Assembly (NCBI RefSeq): GCF_041146795.1
Contig: NC_135177.1
Coordinates: 2,201,560-2,265,559 of the forward strand
DNA length: 64,000 bases
Reading direction: 5' to 3'
Origin: Maylandia zebra
Lineage: Eukaryota > Chordata > Actinopteri > Cichliformes > Cichlidae
The position numbers and the translations under genes are program-made. This document shows, one piece after another, positions 37,101 through 46,758 of this stretch (the first letter of the stretch is position 1; every line of letters starts with the position of its first letter). The notes beneath the pieces were generated by a model. The model was not told the origin of the DNA. It ran no database searches and saw nothing but the letters and a program-made list of their open reading frames with translations.

Positions 37101-38776
37101 ACGTAATCCGATAACAACCGATCTCTTTACCCGTCGGCTTCCCGTGGCTGTCATGCGACCGGCTATTGCAGTTAATAATACAACAGCTTCTTGACATTTT
37201 TGTGTTTCTTTTTATTGCTGTATAACTGATTTTAATTGAAAGCCTGCGTGCGTTAGTACCGATTGCCACGAGTTCCCAGAATCCTTTGCGGTTCTACCCG
37301 TGAATGACGTCACATTTTCAATCTCTATATAATATGCATGTTAAATTTTATATTTGGGGTAAAATAGCAAGTCTTTTCAAGTAAACCGGTTCAAGTCCAA
37401 TTCAAGTCCCAAGTCATTGGTGTAAAAGTCCAAGTCAAGTCACAAGTCTTAGAACATTTTTTCAAGTCAAGTCTAAAGTCATAAAATTAATGACTCGAGT
37501 CTGACTCGAGTCCAAGTCATGTGACTCGAGTCCACACCTCTGGTTACTAAGCCCACTGTTACTGTTTTTACCATCTTACATTTCAATTAAAAACAAACAA
37601 ACAAACATTTGACATTTTTATCCTCAAGTCAAATGAGAAACTCTGGTCATGCGTGGTGAGTGTATGCTGTCAGTGGCGTCATAATCAATCTGGGAACTAT
37701 AATACTCTGTACAAGTCCAATCAGCAGGCTTCATTAAACATATTTATTTTTGAAGAAAACACTGTTTTGTAATGTTACCTGTAGTCATGTTGACATGGAC
37801 ATGCACTCAGGCTTGTATGAACTGGTGACGGTGACATTTTCAGTCTTTAGTCACATCAAACTTTGAGACACTTGTAGGCACTGAAGCTCGAGTTACCACA
37901 CGGATCAGTCCCTGAACTTACTACGGCGCGTGTTTCATGCTGAAATAAACAACACTTACTTACAGCCTACAGGAAACAAATCAAACAAACCCGGTTCTTA
38001 AAGTTTTGGTCTGTTTCTATGCTGACTGATGTCCAGCACGCCCTCCCTCTGTGCTCATGAAGCATATGGCACATTTCTTTATTTGTTTGTGAGGGGCTCA
38101 CAACATAACGCCATAGTTTCATGTTTATGGAGCAGGCTGCTGACCATCACCAGTGAACTTGTGCGCATATTTTAAATGAACAGCTGAAAGAGTGACCCGG
38201 ATGCAGGTAAGCTCGAGGTCCCTTCACTCAGCTGGTGTCAGGGGTAAATGTTGGCTTCAGATTTATCTCACCGAACCACATTATTATGGTTTAGCGGAAT
38301 AAAACATCGAATTTACTTTTTTTTTGCTGAGAATAATTTGTGTTTCTGTCAGAACAGAATGGAAATTCATATACGTGTCAATATTAACTACAGACTAGCT
38401 GTTGTTTTCAGCGAGCCCTGTATCATATGTCAAACCGCAGGATGCCGGCAGACAGAGGGGACAGCTGTTGGAAAAAGGCAAACTTCCGGATGTGTCACCT
38501 GAAACATGCAACACTTAAACTAACATCACCAGTTAATATGAAATTAAAAAGGAACACGACCAGGAAAGCACTGTGCTTATGCTGAAGAAGCTCTGTTCCA
38601 GCTCCTCGTAGCTGACTCCAGGAGGACGCTTACAAACCAGGTAGGCACTAACGACACTCCGCACACCGACAGATGCAACAACCTGTTTGCAGCACCGCGT
38701 CCGGCAACAACGTCAGCATCATAAGAGCTTACCAGTTTCCAGACCCGACTATGCACACTTTCAGTGGAGAGGCCAT
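22154..38776 (-). CDS. gpd1l: glycerol-3-phosphate dehydrogenase 1-like, cytosolic, eight coding exons
   Basis: Exons in transcript order: 38733-38776, 35193-35370, 33639-33779, 31201-31339, 28014-28126, 25801-26037, 25528-25634, 22154-22250. All introns are GT-AG, phases agree and the total is 1056 nt, i.e. 351 aa plus stop, the length I recall for human GPD1L. The enzyme interconverts dihydroxyacetone phosphate and sn-glycerol 3-phosphate using NADH. Visible signatures: N-terminal Rossmann motif [12 protein letters not shown] (residues 7-18), [22 protein letters not shown], the catalytic Lys at about 205 in [44 protein letters not shown] (substrate-binding Arg/Asn near 271-272) and C-terminal [18 protein letters not shown]. 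Start: ATG at 38774-38776 in a reasonable context. Similarity favours gpd1l over gpd1a/b ([35 protein letters not shown]), but a gpd1c-type paralogue cannot be excluded. No lesion seen. Confidence 0.93.
22598..22624. repeat. (TAA)n microsatellite
   Basis: Eight to nine trinucleotide units in the last intron of gpd1l. Confidence 0.85.
22795..23580 (+). mobile_element. degenerate RTE/Rex3-like LINE fragment
   Basis: Frameshifted pieces of the same LINE family as at 11500-12590 are readable: [10 protein letters not shown] (a decayed FVDLEKAF box near 23030), [21 protein letters not shown] (decayed), [25 protein letters not shown] and YPCGHELW. It lies in the last intron of gpd1l, antisense to it. 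Many frame breaks; inactive. Confidence 0.6.
24056..25440 (-). mobile_element. decayed Tc1-like transposon
   Basis: The left end reads ACTACCAGTCAAAAGTCTGG followed by ACACACC, and the right end reads GTTCAAACTTTTGACAGGTAG, a matching but diverged inverted pair. Inside are antisense transposase remnants (CACCATCACACCTTCCCCTC, TTTCGGGTCATTGTCAT). The length (about 1.4 kb) fits a whole element, but no frame survives. It is older than the copy at 14084. It lies in gpd1l intron sequence. Confidence 0.65.
26247..27635. mobile_element. hAT-like non-autonomous element with composite interior
   Basis: Terminal inverted repeats AGAGCTGGGCGATATGA and TATCGCCCAGCTCT, with subterminal repeats of CGATA/TATCG type (26280-26330 and 27560-27620). 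The interior has no transposase frame. A second repeat-like block (CTACGTCCACACGTACACGG, about 26790-26880) seems nested inside. Target duplications are unclear because the flanks are an AT microsatellite. Lies in a gpd1l intron. Confidence 0.65.
28225..28420 (+). mobile_element. short RTE/Rex3-like LINE 3' fragment
   Basis: The sequence GAGCCAGTTGAGACGGTTCG through GGAGAGGGAGGTGTGGGCTT and GATGGATGGACGG matches the 3' end of the LINE at 11500-12590, with a 60-70 base internal deletion. Only the tail of the RT reading frame ([17 protein letters not shown]) is left. Just upstream of a gpd1l exon. Confidence 0.6.
29207..30673. mobile_element. hAT-like element with perfect 8-bp target duplication
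   Basis: Ends TAGGGCTGAACGAT and ATCGTTCAGCCCTA are inverted repeats, flanked on both sides by CAATAAAT (29199-29206 and 30674-30681). Subterminal DNA is rich in TATCGC/GCGATA motifs. The interior includes a block (about 29310-29700) that resembles the promoter-like DNA around 44740-45200, a LINE-tail-like patch at 29830-29870, and a small palindrome at about 30058-30082. No transposase. Intron of gpd1l. Confidence 0.8.
31917..32238 (-). mobile_element. tRNA-derived SINE, copy 1
   Basis: Read on the minus strand, the head (32238 downward) starts GGGCGATCGTGGCTCAAGAG and contains a B-box-like GGTTCGAGCCC, as in tRNA-related RNA polymerase III promoters. A conserved middle (TGTCCTTGGGCAAGACACTT) and a tail ending in the AAAGCGCTTTGGGG / TAAAGCGC motif pair follow. 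A near-identical copy is at 43197-43501. In an intron of gpd1l, same strand as the gene. Confidence 0.8.
32385..32880 (+). mobile_element. degenerate LINE-like RT relic
   Basis: The plus strand contains GTGTGGCTTCATGCAGAGAA followed by AGAGCACTACAGACGTGAC, close to the CGFMxxxSTTD motif of RTE-type reverse transcriptases. Downstream frames are broken. Assignment is by one motif only. Confidence 0.35.
33885..35133 (-). mobile_element. decayed Tc1/mariner-like element with nested MITE
   Basis: Ends ATTGCCAAAAATATTCACTC and GTGAATACTTTTGGCAGTAT are inverted relative to one another. The minus-strand frame at 34501-34758 ([20 protein letters not shown]) is transposase-derived antisense to the surrounding plus text, with no start or catalytic motif preserved. 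A separate inverted-repeat element occupies 34052-34376. In a gpd1l intron. Confidence 0.5.
34052..34376. mobile_element. MITE with ~60 bp terminal inverted repeats
   Basis: The left arm (AAATCTCGAGTCAACTCTAC... to about 34115) is mirrored at about 34315-34376 (…GGCAGAGGTAACTCAAAATT). Arms are about 60 bp with moderate divergence; the interior is about 200 bp with no frame. It interrupts the Tc1-like relic at 33885-35133. Confidence 0.55.
35859..37542 (-). mobile_element. DNA transposon with 8-bp TSD, CAAGTC-rich subterminal arrays and a THAP exon
   Basis: The element begins CAGAGGTGGGACCAAGTCAT and ends GACTCGAGTCCACACCTCTG, flanked by an exact GTTACTAA duplication (35851-35858 and 37543-37550). 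The outer 150-190 bp at each end are packed with AAGTC/CAAGTCT repeats in inverted orientation. One minus-strand exon encodes a THAP-type zinc finger (36957-37197). THAP plus 8-bp duplications suggests the P-element superfamily; the CAGAGGTG termini look hAT-like. At 1.68 kb it is likely an internally deleted derivative. Located in intron 1 of gpd1l. Confidence 0.8.
36957..37197 (-). pseudogene. THAP-domain exon of a transposase
   Basis: From ATG at 37195-37197 the frame reads [16 protein letters not shown], then GKEIGCYRI, a Trp in [10 protein letters not shown] and [11 protein letters not shown]. This is the C2CH spacing of a THAP domain (Cys-x4-Cys ... Trp ... Cys-x2-His) of about 80 residues. 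It ends at a plausible donor (GAAG before GTCAGT at 36956), so the rest of the protein would lie on further exons, but none is recognisable in the element. Likely the remaining N-terminal exon of a transposase whose catalytic exons were deleted. Confidence 0.65.
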
Positions 38777-39078
38777 GGGAGCCGCTTCCTGCTCGTGATG
38801 GTCCGTTTGAAGCTGAAGCTCCGGCGCACGTGCCCCTTCAATGAAAAGTCACGTGACTCCAGGCAGAAGTCCAGGCCGCTAATGCGCAAAATACACAGGC
38901 TCATGTAATAGAGTTTAGGGTTACATCCTGGCACAATAGCGCCACCCAGTGTCAAATGTCGCCCTGCACCCACTAGGATTAGCAAGGGATTCTGGGTAAT
39001 CCTCAGGAGGGCTGTGTCCCTGCGTTCTTCGGAGGCCGCATGTGAAGGTCGATTACGTCACAGCGAGGCTCCTTTAAG
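38777..39078. other. gpd1l upstream region
   Basis: Contains the 5' UTR and probable promoter of gpd1l, with GC-rich sequence at 38775-38870 and no obvious TATA box. The segment 38985-39075 (AGGCCGCATGTGAAGGTCGA, TTACGTCACAGCGA) is a fragment of the repeat module also seen at about 29310-29400 and 44930-45010; the TTACGTCA is a CRE-like site carried by that module. Confidence 0.45.
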
Positions 39079-41640
39079 TGAATAGAATAGAATTCAACTT
39101 TATTGTCATTGCACATGCACAGGTACAGGGCAACGAAATGCAGTTTGCATCCATCCAGAAGTGCTTTAGTGATATAGATATATTACAATATATATTAGCA
39201 ATAATATAGATATGTGAGTATATTACAGAAATGGGTCTATTATGGTATGTTATAATGTACACGGTATGAAGTATGTTGTGAATATTCTATAACTATAAGT
39301 ATGTACAGGCTGTAGTGAGTACAAGCTATGTACAGGCTATGAACAGGATATAAATATGAAAAACTATACAGAATATGAAATAAATAACTTTACAGAATCT
39401 GGGATATACAGCTATACAGAAATGGGAACTATGCAAGTTGTAAACAGTTGTAGGATTAAAAATTATCGAATGTACAGAATGATTATTTACACAGAGCTAT
39501 ACAGTAGTGCAGTTAAGATAAGTGAGGGTGTAGATAGTTTCTACAGAGGCTATATAAAGTGCTAGTGGTTGTGAGTGGTGGTTCACTCCATGTTATTATT
39601 GTGTGTTTGAGGGTACAGTTGTCCATTGTGGGTGTGTGTATGTTCAGTCCATGAGTTTAACGTGGGTCAGATGTCAGGAGGCAGAGTTCAGGAGTCTGAC
39701 AGCTGTGGGGAAGAAGCTGTTCCGGTACCTGGTGGTCTTAGTCCGGAGGCTCCTGTGGCGCCTCCCAGAGGGCAGGAGGGTGAAGAGTCCATGTGATGGG
39801 TGACTGGGGTCTTTGATGATTTTCCCAGCCCTTTTCAGACACCGCTTCCTGTAGATGTCTTTTATGGCAGGAAGTGGTGCTCCGGCGATGCGCTGGGCAG
39901 TTTTCACGACCCTCTGCAACGCCTTCCGGTCCGAGGCAGAGCAGTTCCCGTACCAGACTGTTATACAGTTGGTCAGGATGCTCTCGATGGTGCAGCGATA
40001 GAAGTTCACCAGGATGTCTGAGGACAGGTGGTTCTTCCTCAGAGTCCTCAAGAAGAAGAGGCGCTGGTGAGCCTTCTTGACCAGCTTGGAGCAGTTGGTC
40101 GTCCAGGTGAGATCCTCGGAGATGTGGACTCCCAGGAACTTGAAGCTGCTCACACGCTCCACAGCCGTCCCCTTAATGTGGATGGGTGGATGTGGGTCAG
40201 CATTCCTCCTGTAGTCCACGATGAGCTCCTTGGTCTTCTCGGTGTTAAGCAGCAGGTTGTTTCTGTCGCACCACTCAGCCAGACGATCCACCTCCTCCCT
40301 GTAGGCGGCCTCATCGTTGTCACTGATGAGGCCAATCACCGTGGTGTCATCTGCAAACTTAATGATGGTGTTGGAACCATCAGCAGGTCTGCAGTCGTGG
40401 GTGAAGAGGGAGTAGAGGAAAGGGCTCATCACACAGCCTTGTGGTACACCGGTGTTCATTGTGATGGTAGATGAGCAGCGGTTATCCAGCCGGACATGTT
40501 GGGGGCGGTTGGTCAGGAAGTCCAGTAACCATTTGCAGATGAGGGAACTGATACCCAGGTCTGTCAGTTTCCTGATGAGTTGTCAGGGGTGGATTGTATT
40601 GAATGCTGAACTGAAGTCTATAAACAGCATTCTGGCGTAGGTGTTGTTGTTGTCCAGGTGTGAGACGACAGAGTGCAGTGCGATGGAGACTGCATCCTCT
40701 GTGCTCCTGTTCCGGCGGTATGCGAATTGGTGGGGGTCCAGGGTGGGGGGGAGACAGGATTTGAAGTGTGCTAGGACCAGTCGCTCTAAGCACTTAGTGA
40801 TGATGGGGGTGAGTGCTACTGGGCGGTAATCATTGAGGCAAGATGGGTTGGAGTTTTTGGGTATCGGGACGATGGAGGTGGATTTGAAGCAGGCCGGTAC
40901 CACAGCGTGGGCCAAGGACAGATTGAATATGTCTGTGAGCACTCCTGCAAGCTCCCCAGAACACGCTCTGAGAACACGCCCGGGGATGCCATCAGGGCCT
41001 GCAGCCTTGTGGACATTGATCCTGCTCAGCACCGCTCCTACATCGGTGGGGGAGAGAGTCAGAGGTTGGTGGTCTGGCGTCACGTCTGCTTTGGTTGTGG
41101 TTGTGGGGTTCCCTCGCTCAAAACGAGCATAAAAGTTGTTGAGCTCGTTGAGGAAGGAGACATCAGAGGATGCGGGGGAGGGTTTGGTGGTCCTGTAGTC
41201 TGTAATGGTCTGGAGTCCTTGCCACATGCGTCGGGGGTTGGAGTTGGAGAAGTGTTCTTCTACCTTCTTTTTGTAATGGCGTTTGGCTTTTTTGATGCCC
41301 TTCTTTAGATTAGCCCTGGCTGTGCTGTAGGCGTGTGCATCTCCTGACCTAAAGGCGGTGTTGCGGGCCTTCAGGAGGAGACGAACATCCCGGTTCATCC
41401 AAGGCTTCTGGTTGGGGTACATGGTGATCCGTTTCTGGGTGGTGACACTGTCTGTGGTTTTGGAGATGTAATCCAGTACAGATGAGGCGTACTGGTCCAG
41501 GTCTGTGTGGGTGAACATATTCCAGTCTGTGTTTTTAAATCTGTCCTGGAGCACTGCGTCTGTCCCCTCTGGCCACACTTTAATTGTCCTCACAGCAGGT
41601 TTCACACGTTGGATGAGTGGTGAATACCGAGGTGTGCTTC
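39079..41640 (-). mobile_element. Rex1/Babar-like LINE, 5'-truncated, RT region nearly intact
   Basis: The 3' end lies at low coordinates (AATAGAATTCAACTTTATTGTCATTGC at about 39083-39109), then the RT gene on the minus strand to about 41605 and diverged upstream sequence to about 41640. The RT frame has one stop. No endonuclease domain is visible, as expected for a 5'-truncated copy. Confidence 0.85.
39674..41605 (-). pseudogene. Rex1-like reverse transcriptase with a single in-frame stop
   Basis: One continuous frame of about 643 codons is broken only by TGA at 40583-40585, between SSAFNTIHP and a segment continuing LIRKLTDLGISS. The order of motifs is normal: [96 protein letters not shown], the catalytic IIKFADDTTVIGLI, LLNTEKTKELIVDYRR, FKFLGVHI and C-terminal PSGRRHRSLRTKTTRYRNSF. 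The state suggests a fairly recent insertion. The enzyme normally primes reverse transcription at the nicked target. Confidence 0.88.
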
Positions 41641-41859
41641 CTCCTTTTCCCGAATTTAAAGAACTGGTCGCGCTTCGTGACTATCAAAATTTTAAATGAA
41701 TGTCTTCAAATGTGGATCTCATGTTTCTCAGTGTTAGGTATTTTAGTACCATGGGAGCATTTACTGGATATTGTTTTATAGTGACATTATGCAGGAAAAC
41801 TCTGTCATTCAATAAGGCCCCTTTGTTTTAGTTATTTTTCTCTTTGACCCAAGAATTGA

Positions 41860-42270
41860 TGTGTGAGAATCACAGGCTGGTACAAGGTTGAAATACCACA
41901 GAGATCACTCCCTCAGCTACATTAGTTTCTTAATCTTTTAGGAGACGCCTGTTGAGGCCAGATGGTTTGTTTCAGATTTCACTAATGTAAGAACTCTTTG
42001 TTTTGTGCCTTGAAAATATGTCGCTGAGATAATCACAATTGTAGCTGAATTGATAAACTACACAAAGGATGCTTCTTCACCCAAGGGCAGGAAGACGCTG
42101 CCTTATCTTGGTCTGTACTGGTTTAAACTGATAATCTGCTGTCTCATGAATTTTACCCTCTATATAAACTGTTATACTTGTGAATAAAGTTGAGTCAATT
42201 TGGGAAGACAACCTGAAGCAGTCTCTGTTTTCTTGTTCTCCCAAGCTGCTCCCGAGCTCGTACTAACACG
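41860..42270 (+). mobile_element. possible solo LTR
   Basis: Begins TGTGAGAATCACAG and shows, in order, a TATA-like box (CTCTATATAAAC near 42160), a polyadenylation hexamer (GTGAATAAAGTTG near 42181) and a downstream TCTCTGTTTTCTTGTTCTCC tract. This U3-R-U5-like arrangement is typical of retrovirus-like or Gypsy LTRs. I could not confirm the 3' boundary or a target duplication, and no internal coding region is present. Confidence 0.4.
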
Positions 42271-43196
42271 CTGAATGGCATGCTTGAATATTACTTGAGA
42301 ATATATTTGACTGTGTTACAGACTAAGGGACATTCTCTGCTGATAGACGTCCACGCCTCGAAGGAAGTCGATCCACGGATTAGGCCTTGGAAACCGTTTC
42401 CTTCACTCAGAAACAAAAATTAGATAAAAATAAAAAATAAAAAAATCTGGTAATTCTTTGTTTTCAAATTCATCAGGTCCCAATCAACCCAAATAGCAAA
42501 GAAAAATAAAAAATACATGCCATGAAGGAGTTCGGGTCTTATTGGGTAATGTTAAAATACTTTTATCATTCAAGTGTTTTCAGTGTGGGGGAAAGTACTC
42601 GTGTACTTCCAGTAAAAAGTTCTGTATACAGAAACTTGATGTTTGTATCCAGAGTGTACCTTAAAATGAAAGTCAGTGTGTTTTCTTCGGTTATATGAAA
42701 CATGGAGTATTTTGGATTGATAGTATCGCTGTGTTGTTGCATAATATTGCTGTAGATGTGTATATGCTTTACATATTTTGAAGTAAGTTGATCTATATTG
42801 TTAACATCCTTATAAAATACGATGTGCTGTCTGCCCAGTTTGACCCATTTAGCAGAAGTCAGTCTGTTCATAGCTCATTTTTCATCTATTCTATTTGACT
42901 TAAAGCAGTTATGATATGGCATAATGTTCTCACCCAATAAACGAATATTAAAGATATCGGTCTACTCTTTATTCTATCAAAAACGAAGAGCCAATCACAG
43001 CTCGTAACAATATTTGTCTCTTTTATATACAATACGTCTGAAAGATACTTGTCTTTGAGATGAAGAGTAAGTGATAGGAAATATAAATAAATGCAACTTG
43101 AATCTTTACTGAAGCTAATTATTTGAAACAGAGTTCAAGTTCACAACTGCAAATTTGTAATAAAATACATTTCATTTATTAATATTAATCAAATGG
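42271..43196. other. AT-rich intergenic DNA, nothing recognised
   Basis: No coding frame with a domain, no clear repeat ends and no RNA gene that I can support. Confidence 0.5.
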
Positions 43197-43501
43197 TAAA
43201 TGGCCTGTATTTATATAGCGCTTTACTAGTCCCTAAGGACCCCAAAGCGCTTTACATATCCATTCACACACACAAACACTGGTGATGGCAGCTACATTGT
43301 AGCCACAGCCACCCTGGAGAGCACTGACAGAGGCGAGGCTGCCGGACACTGGCGCCACCGGGCCCTCTGACCACCACCAGTAGGCAACGGGTGAAGTGTC
43401 TTGCCCAAGGACACAACGACCGAGACTGTCCAAGCCGGGGCTCGAACCGGCAACCTTCCGATTACAAGGCGAACTCCCAACTCTTGAGCCACGATCGCCC
43501 T
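43197..43501 (-). mobile_element. tRNA-derived SINE, copy 2
   Basis: Same family and orientation as 31917-32238: minus-strand head GGGCGATCGTGGCTCAAGAG, B-box-like GGTTCGAGCCC, conserved TGTCCTTGGGCAAGACACTT and a tail with AAAGCGCTTTGGGG. It differs by a few substitutions and a small deletion near 43260, so the two insertions are of similar, fairly young age. Confidence 0.8.
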
Positions 43502-44102
43502 ATCAACAATCAACAATAATCATTAATAATAAATACGTTATTTACCAGTTAATCTTAAAATTACTGTTACTGGATACAGAAATGTAGCCCAACAATCATG
43601 TTTTCAGTCTCTCAGCCTCAGATACTCAATAAACTAAAAAACATTTAAGTAAAAAACAAACAAAAACAACAAATTTTCACTTCCATTCCTGTCAAACAAT
43701 GCCGTATAAAACGTGTCTAGTGGCTAGTATCGTGGCTGCTAGGCAACCTGAGCAGTGGATGAAGATAAGACTGTCACTTCCAGCCTTCGAAGGACCCGGC
43801 CTACATAGACCATGAATTGAGACACACCTTGTTTGACAGCAACAGTTAATCATTCCACTTTGTTAACCTTTGTCATAAATGTAGATGCTGAAAAAAGGAG
43901 CTGTTATTGCAAAACTGACCTGTTCCAATTTCATTTAAACAGCCCGAGAAGACATTACACATCAGTCACACTCAGCTGCTACTAAATGATAATGCACTGA
44001 TTCTTCTAAAGCACTTTCATACACGCCTGAAACACTCAAAGTGCTTTATACAACATGCAGCATTTGCCCATTGACACAAGCACTCTCTTCTATGCTTTAA
44101 GT

Positions 44103-44419
44103 CAGCGGTCCCCAACCCCCGGGCCTCGGACCGGTACCGGTCCGTGAGTCGTTTGGTACCGGGCCACGAGAGTTGAGGCTCAGGTGTGAAATGTCTGGTT
44201 TTCAGGGTTCTTATTGGTTTTCAGCGTTATTTTGTTATCGTTTTTATCGTTAACTTGGTTTTCCTGGGTCTTTTCACGTGTGTCATGAATAAATCATTTT
44301 TTCTGTACCGGTACTAGTTTTATTTTGTTGTATTTATCCGTGACACCTTAAAGGCCGGTACGTGAAAATATTGTCAGGCATAAACTGGTCCGCAGCGCAA
44401 AAAAGGTTGGGGACCGCTG
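44103..44419. mobile_element. hAT MITE with 8-bp target duplication
   Basis: Inverted ends CAGCGGTCCCCAACCCCC and GGTTGGGGACCGCTG, flanked by exact CTTTAAGT duplications (44095-44102 and 44420-44427). 317 bp, non-coding. A degenerate piece of the same family (CAGCGTTCCCCAACTTTTTT) is visible at about 57193-57240. Confidence 0.85.
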
Positions 44420-44739
44420 CTTTAAGTGCTTTCTCTCTATGGACGGCCAGGAATGACAAAACTAATTAATTATTGACACATTTAATTAATTAATTAATTA
44501 ATTAATTCGGGCCCTGTGGCTGTGTTCATGAGTTTATTTTATCTGTCATCCTCACGCATCAAAGTCAGGGGGCGGGGTTAACGCTGATGGAGTCAAAGCC
44601 ATTGCTTTGCCCTGGTGGCCATTCTTTTAGTGGGTGTTTCTCAGTGCCAACAACGGACATGTAGAAACTAACTGAACTGTACTTTGAAATACCCTGTTTG
44701 TGTGTCACCAAAAACGCTTTGAATATTCTTTTAGCTGAG

Positions 44740-46040
44740 AATGTAGTGGTTTATCTTCAGATTTCTGGTGGGTTTGTCAAGATAGAGCCTGTTTGCAAAA
44801 GTGCTTCGATGATTTCAGAGATGTCTGCCCAGCCCAGTCTCACTGTGAAGTGTGTGATAGACCCGCTTGAGCTGTTATATCACCGACAAAACGCAGGTCC
44901 CGGTACACAGCTGCCATAACCCCTGTTGAGCAATGGGTGTGTCCGAATTCAGGGGAAGGATGTTCCGAAGGACGCATTTTGAGGCAATGATGTCCCAGCG
45001 ACGCGACGAAGGCTGTCCGAATTCAAAAAGTGCTCAAAATGTGGCGACAAATGCGTCCTACTTTTCCCCAAATTTTAAGGATGGGTCCGATGTATCCTCC
45101 GTGTCTTACCATATCCCAGGATTCATTGCGGGCCACACAGGAGATTGTTTTCTGAAAACGATGGTGGTGAACCGGGAAAACACTTTCAAATGTAAGTATA
45201 TGAAAATCTGGCCGTACAAAAGTTAAATTGTCATAGCGCTTGTGTTGTTAAGCTTTGGGCAGCTGCATAGACATTTTTGTTTTTAATTCAAATAACCCTA
45301 AACTAGCTTGCAGCGTCCAGACGGTGTTCCTCTGGTGTTCTTTTGGATTTAGGGATTAACATAGTTGCCATGGTTTCCTTTCTTCTCTTATTCGTTGTGT
45401 GTGATCAGGACAATTCTGGAGAAGATGGGCCTGCAGGGGAAGTCACCCCCTTGCAGTCCAGAAGACGTGGGATAACTTTTAAAAATACAAAGTACGTATG
45501 TGTGTTATCAAGAAGCTGATTCTTAAGAACACAAGTTAATAAATGTGCAATTACTGAGAGTTGTTGTGGTGTTTTTATTTGCCTGCTGCCATTTTTTATT
45601 TCCTCTGCCTTTAGGATTGCAAGTATCCAGGCTCAGGAGAGGGGGTCAGTGGGAAGCCCACTGCTGCTACTTGGCCCTGGTTTGCCCACATGGATGAGGT
45701 GATAGGACAGAGACCTTCCATTAAGCCTCCTGTCCTAATGTCCTCTCTCCCGGAGGGCACCCCAGGGCCAAGCGCAGCAGTGGGTGACCAAAACGACAGC
45801 GACGACGAAGAGGATCAGCCACCTACGACAGGGAGGAAGAGGAAAAGAGATGATGAGCTGCTAGACTTCATCAGAGAGGACATGAGGCAGCAAAGAGAGG
45901 CTGAGGAGAGGAGAGCAGGGAGAGGATGGACAGACTGTTTTCACTTCTAGAAAGATCAGTTCCCAAATGAGTTATGCATTGAAAAATGTATTTGTTTGAA
46001 TATATTTGTAACATTGTTATGTGTTGCATTTAATTTAATT
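44740..46040 (+). mobile_element. remnant of a DNA transposon carrying a Myb/SANT-like gene
   Basis: Contains promoter-like DNA at 44740-45200 (GCAAAAGTGCTTCGATGATT; GTCCCAGCGACGCGACGAAGG) that also occurs in altered form inside the hAT-like element at 29207-30673 and upstream of gpd1l. Exons of a Myb/SANT-like transposon protein follow at about 45412-45950. Boundaries are not resolved; the downstream side abuts an L2-like LINE. Confidence 0.4.
45412..45950 (+). pseudogene. Myb/SANT-like transposon accessory protein, C-terminal exons
   Basis: Exon 2 (45615-45950, after CTTTAG) reads DCKYPGSGEGVSGKP, TAATWPWFAHMDEVIGQRPS, an acidic linker and GRKRKRDDELLDFIREDM ending at TAG. That linker-plus-coiled tail is characteristic of Myb/SANT-like DNA-binding proteins found repeatedly in fish genomes, some of which belong to Harbinger-type transposons. 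The preceding exon (about 45416-45493, donor GTACGT) is frameshifted between EKMGLQGK and the following TPLQSRRR, so the copy looks dead. The DNA-binding exon further upstream is not recognisable. Confidence 0.5.
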
Positions 46041-46758
46041 TAGAGGATCATCATTTAGCCTGGAGAAATAGTTTGCTGCTTTATAAGAAAGCCCTCCGCA
46101 AAGCCAGAACATCTTACTATTCATCACTGATTGAAGAAAATAAGAACAACCCCAGGTTTCTCTTCAGCTCTGTAGCCAGGCTGACAAACAGTCAGAGCTC
46201 TGTTGAGCCAACCATCCCTTTAACGTTAACTAGTAATGACTTCATGAACTTCTTCACAAATAAAGTTTTTATCATTAGAGAAAAAATGACCAGTAATCAT
46301 CCCACAGATGTAATATTATCTACAGCTACTCTTAGTACCATTGATGTTAAGTTAGACTCTTTTTCTCCAATTGATCTTTCTGAGTTAACTTCAATAACTT
46401 CACCAGTGTGTGAATGTGAGAGTGAATGAATAGTGGCATTGTAAAGCGCTTTGGGTGCCTTGAAAAGCGCTATATCAATCCAATCCATTATTATTATTAT
46501 AATAATTACTTCCTCCAAACCATCAACGTGTCTTTTAGACCCCATTCCTACAAAACTGCTCAAAGAAGTCCTGCCATTAATTAATGCTTCGATCTTAAAT
46601 ATGATCAACCTATCTCTAATGATCGGCTATGTACCACAGGCCTTCAAGCTGGCTGTAGTTAAACCTTTACTCAAAAAGCATCTCTAGACCCAGCAGTCTT
46701 AGCTAATTATAGGCCAATCTCCAACCTTCCTTTATATCAAACATCCTTGAAAGATAAA

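Noticed and set aside
40028-41308. Plus-strand frames of 99-148 codons within the Rex1-like LINE
   Set aside because: Antisense shadows of the minus-strand reverse transcriptase.
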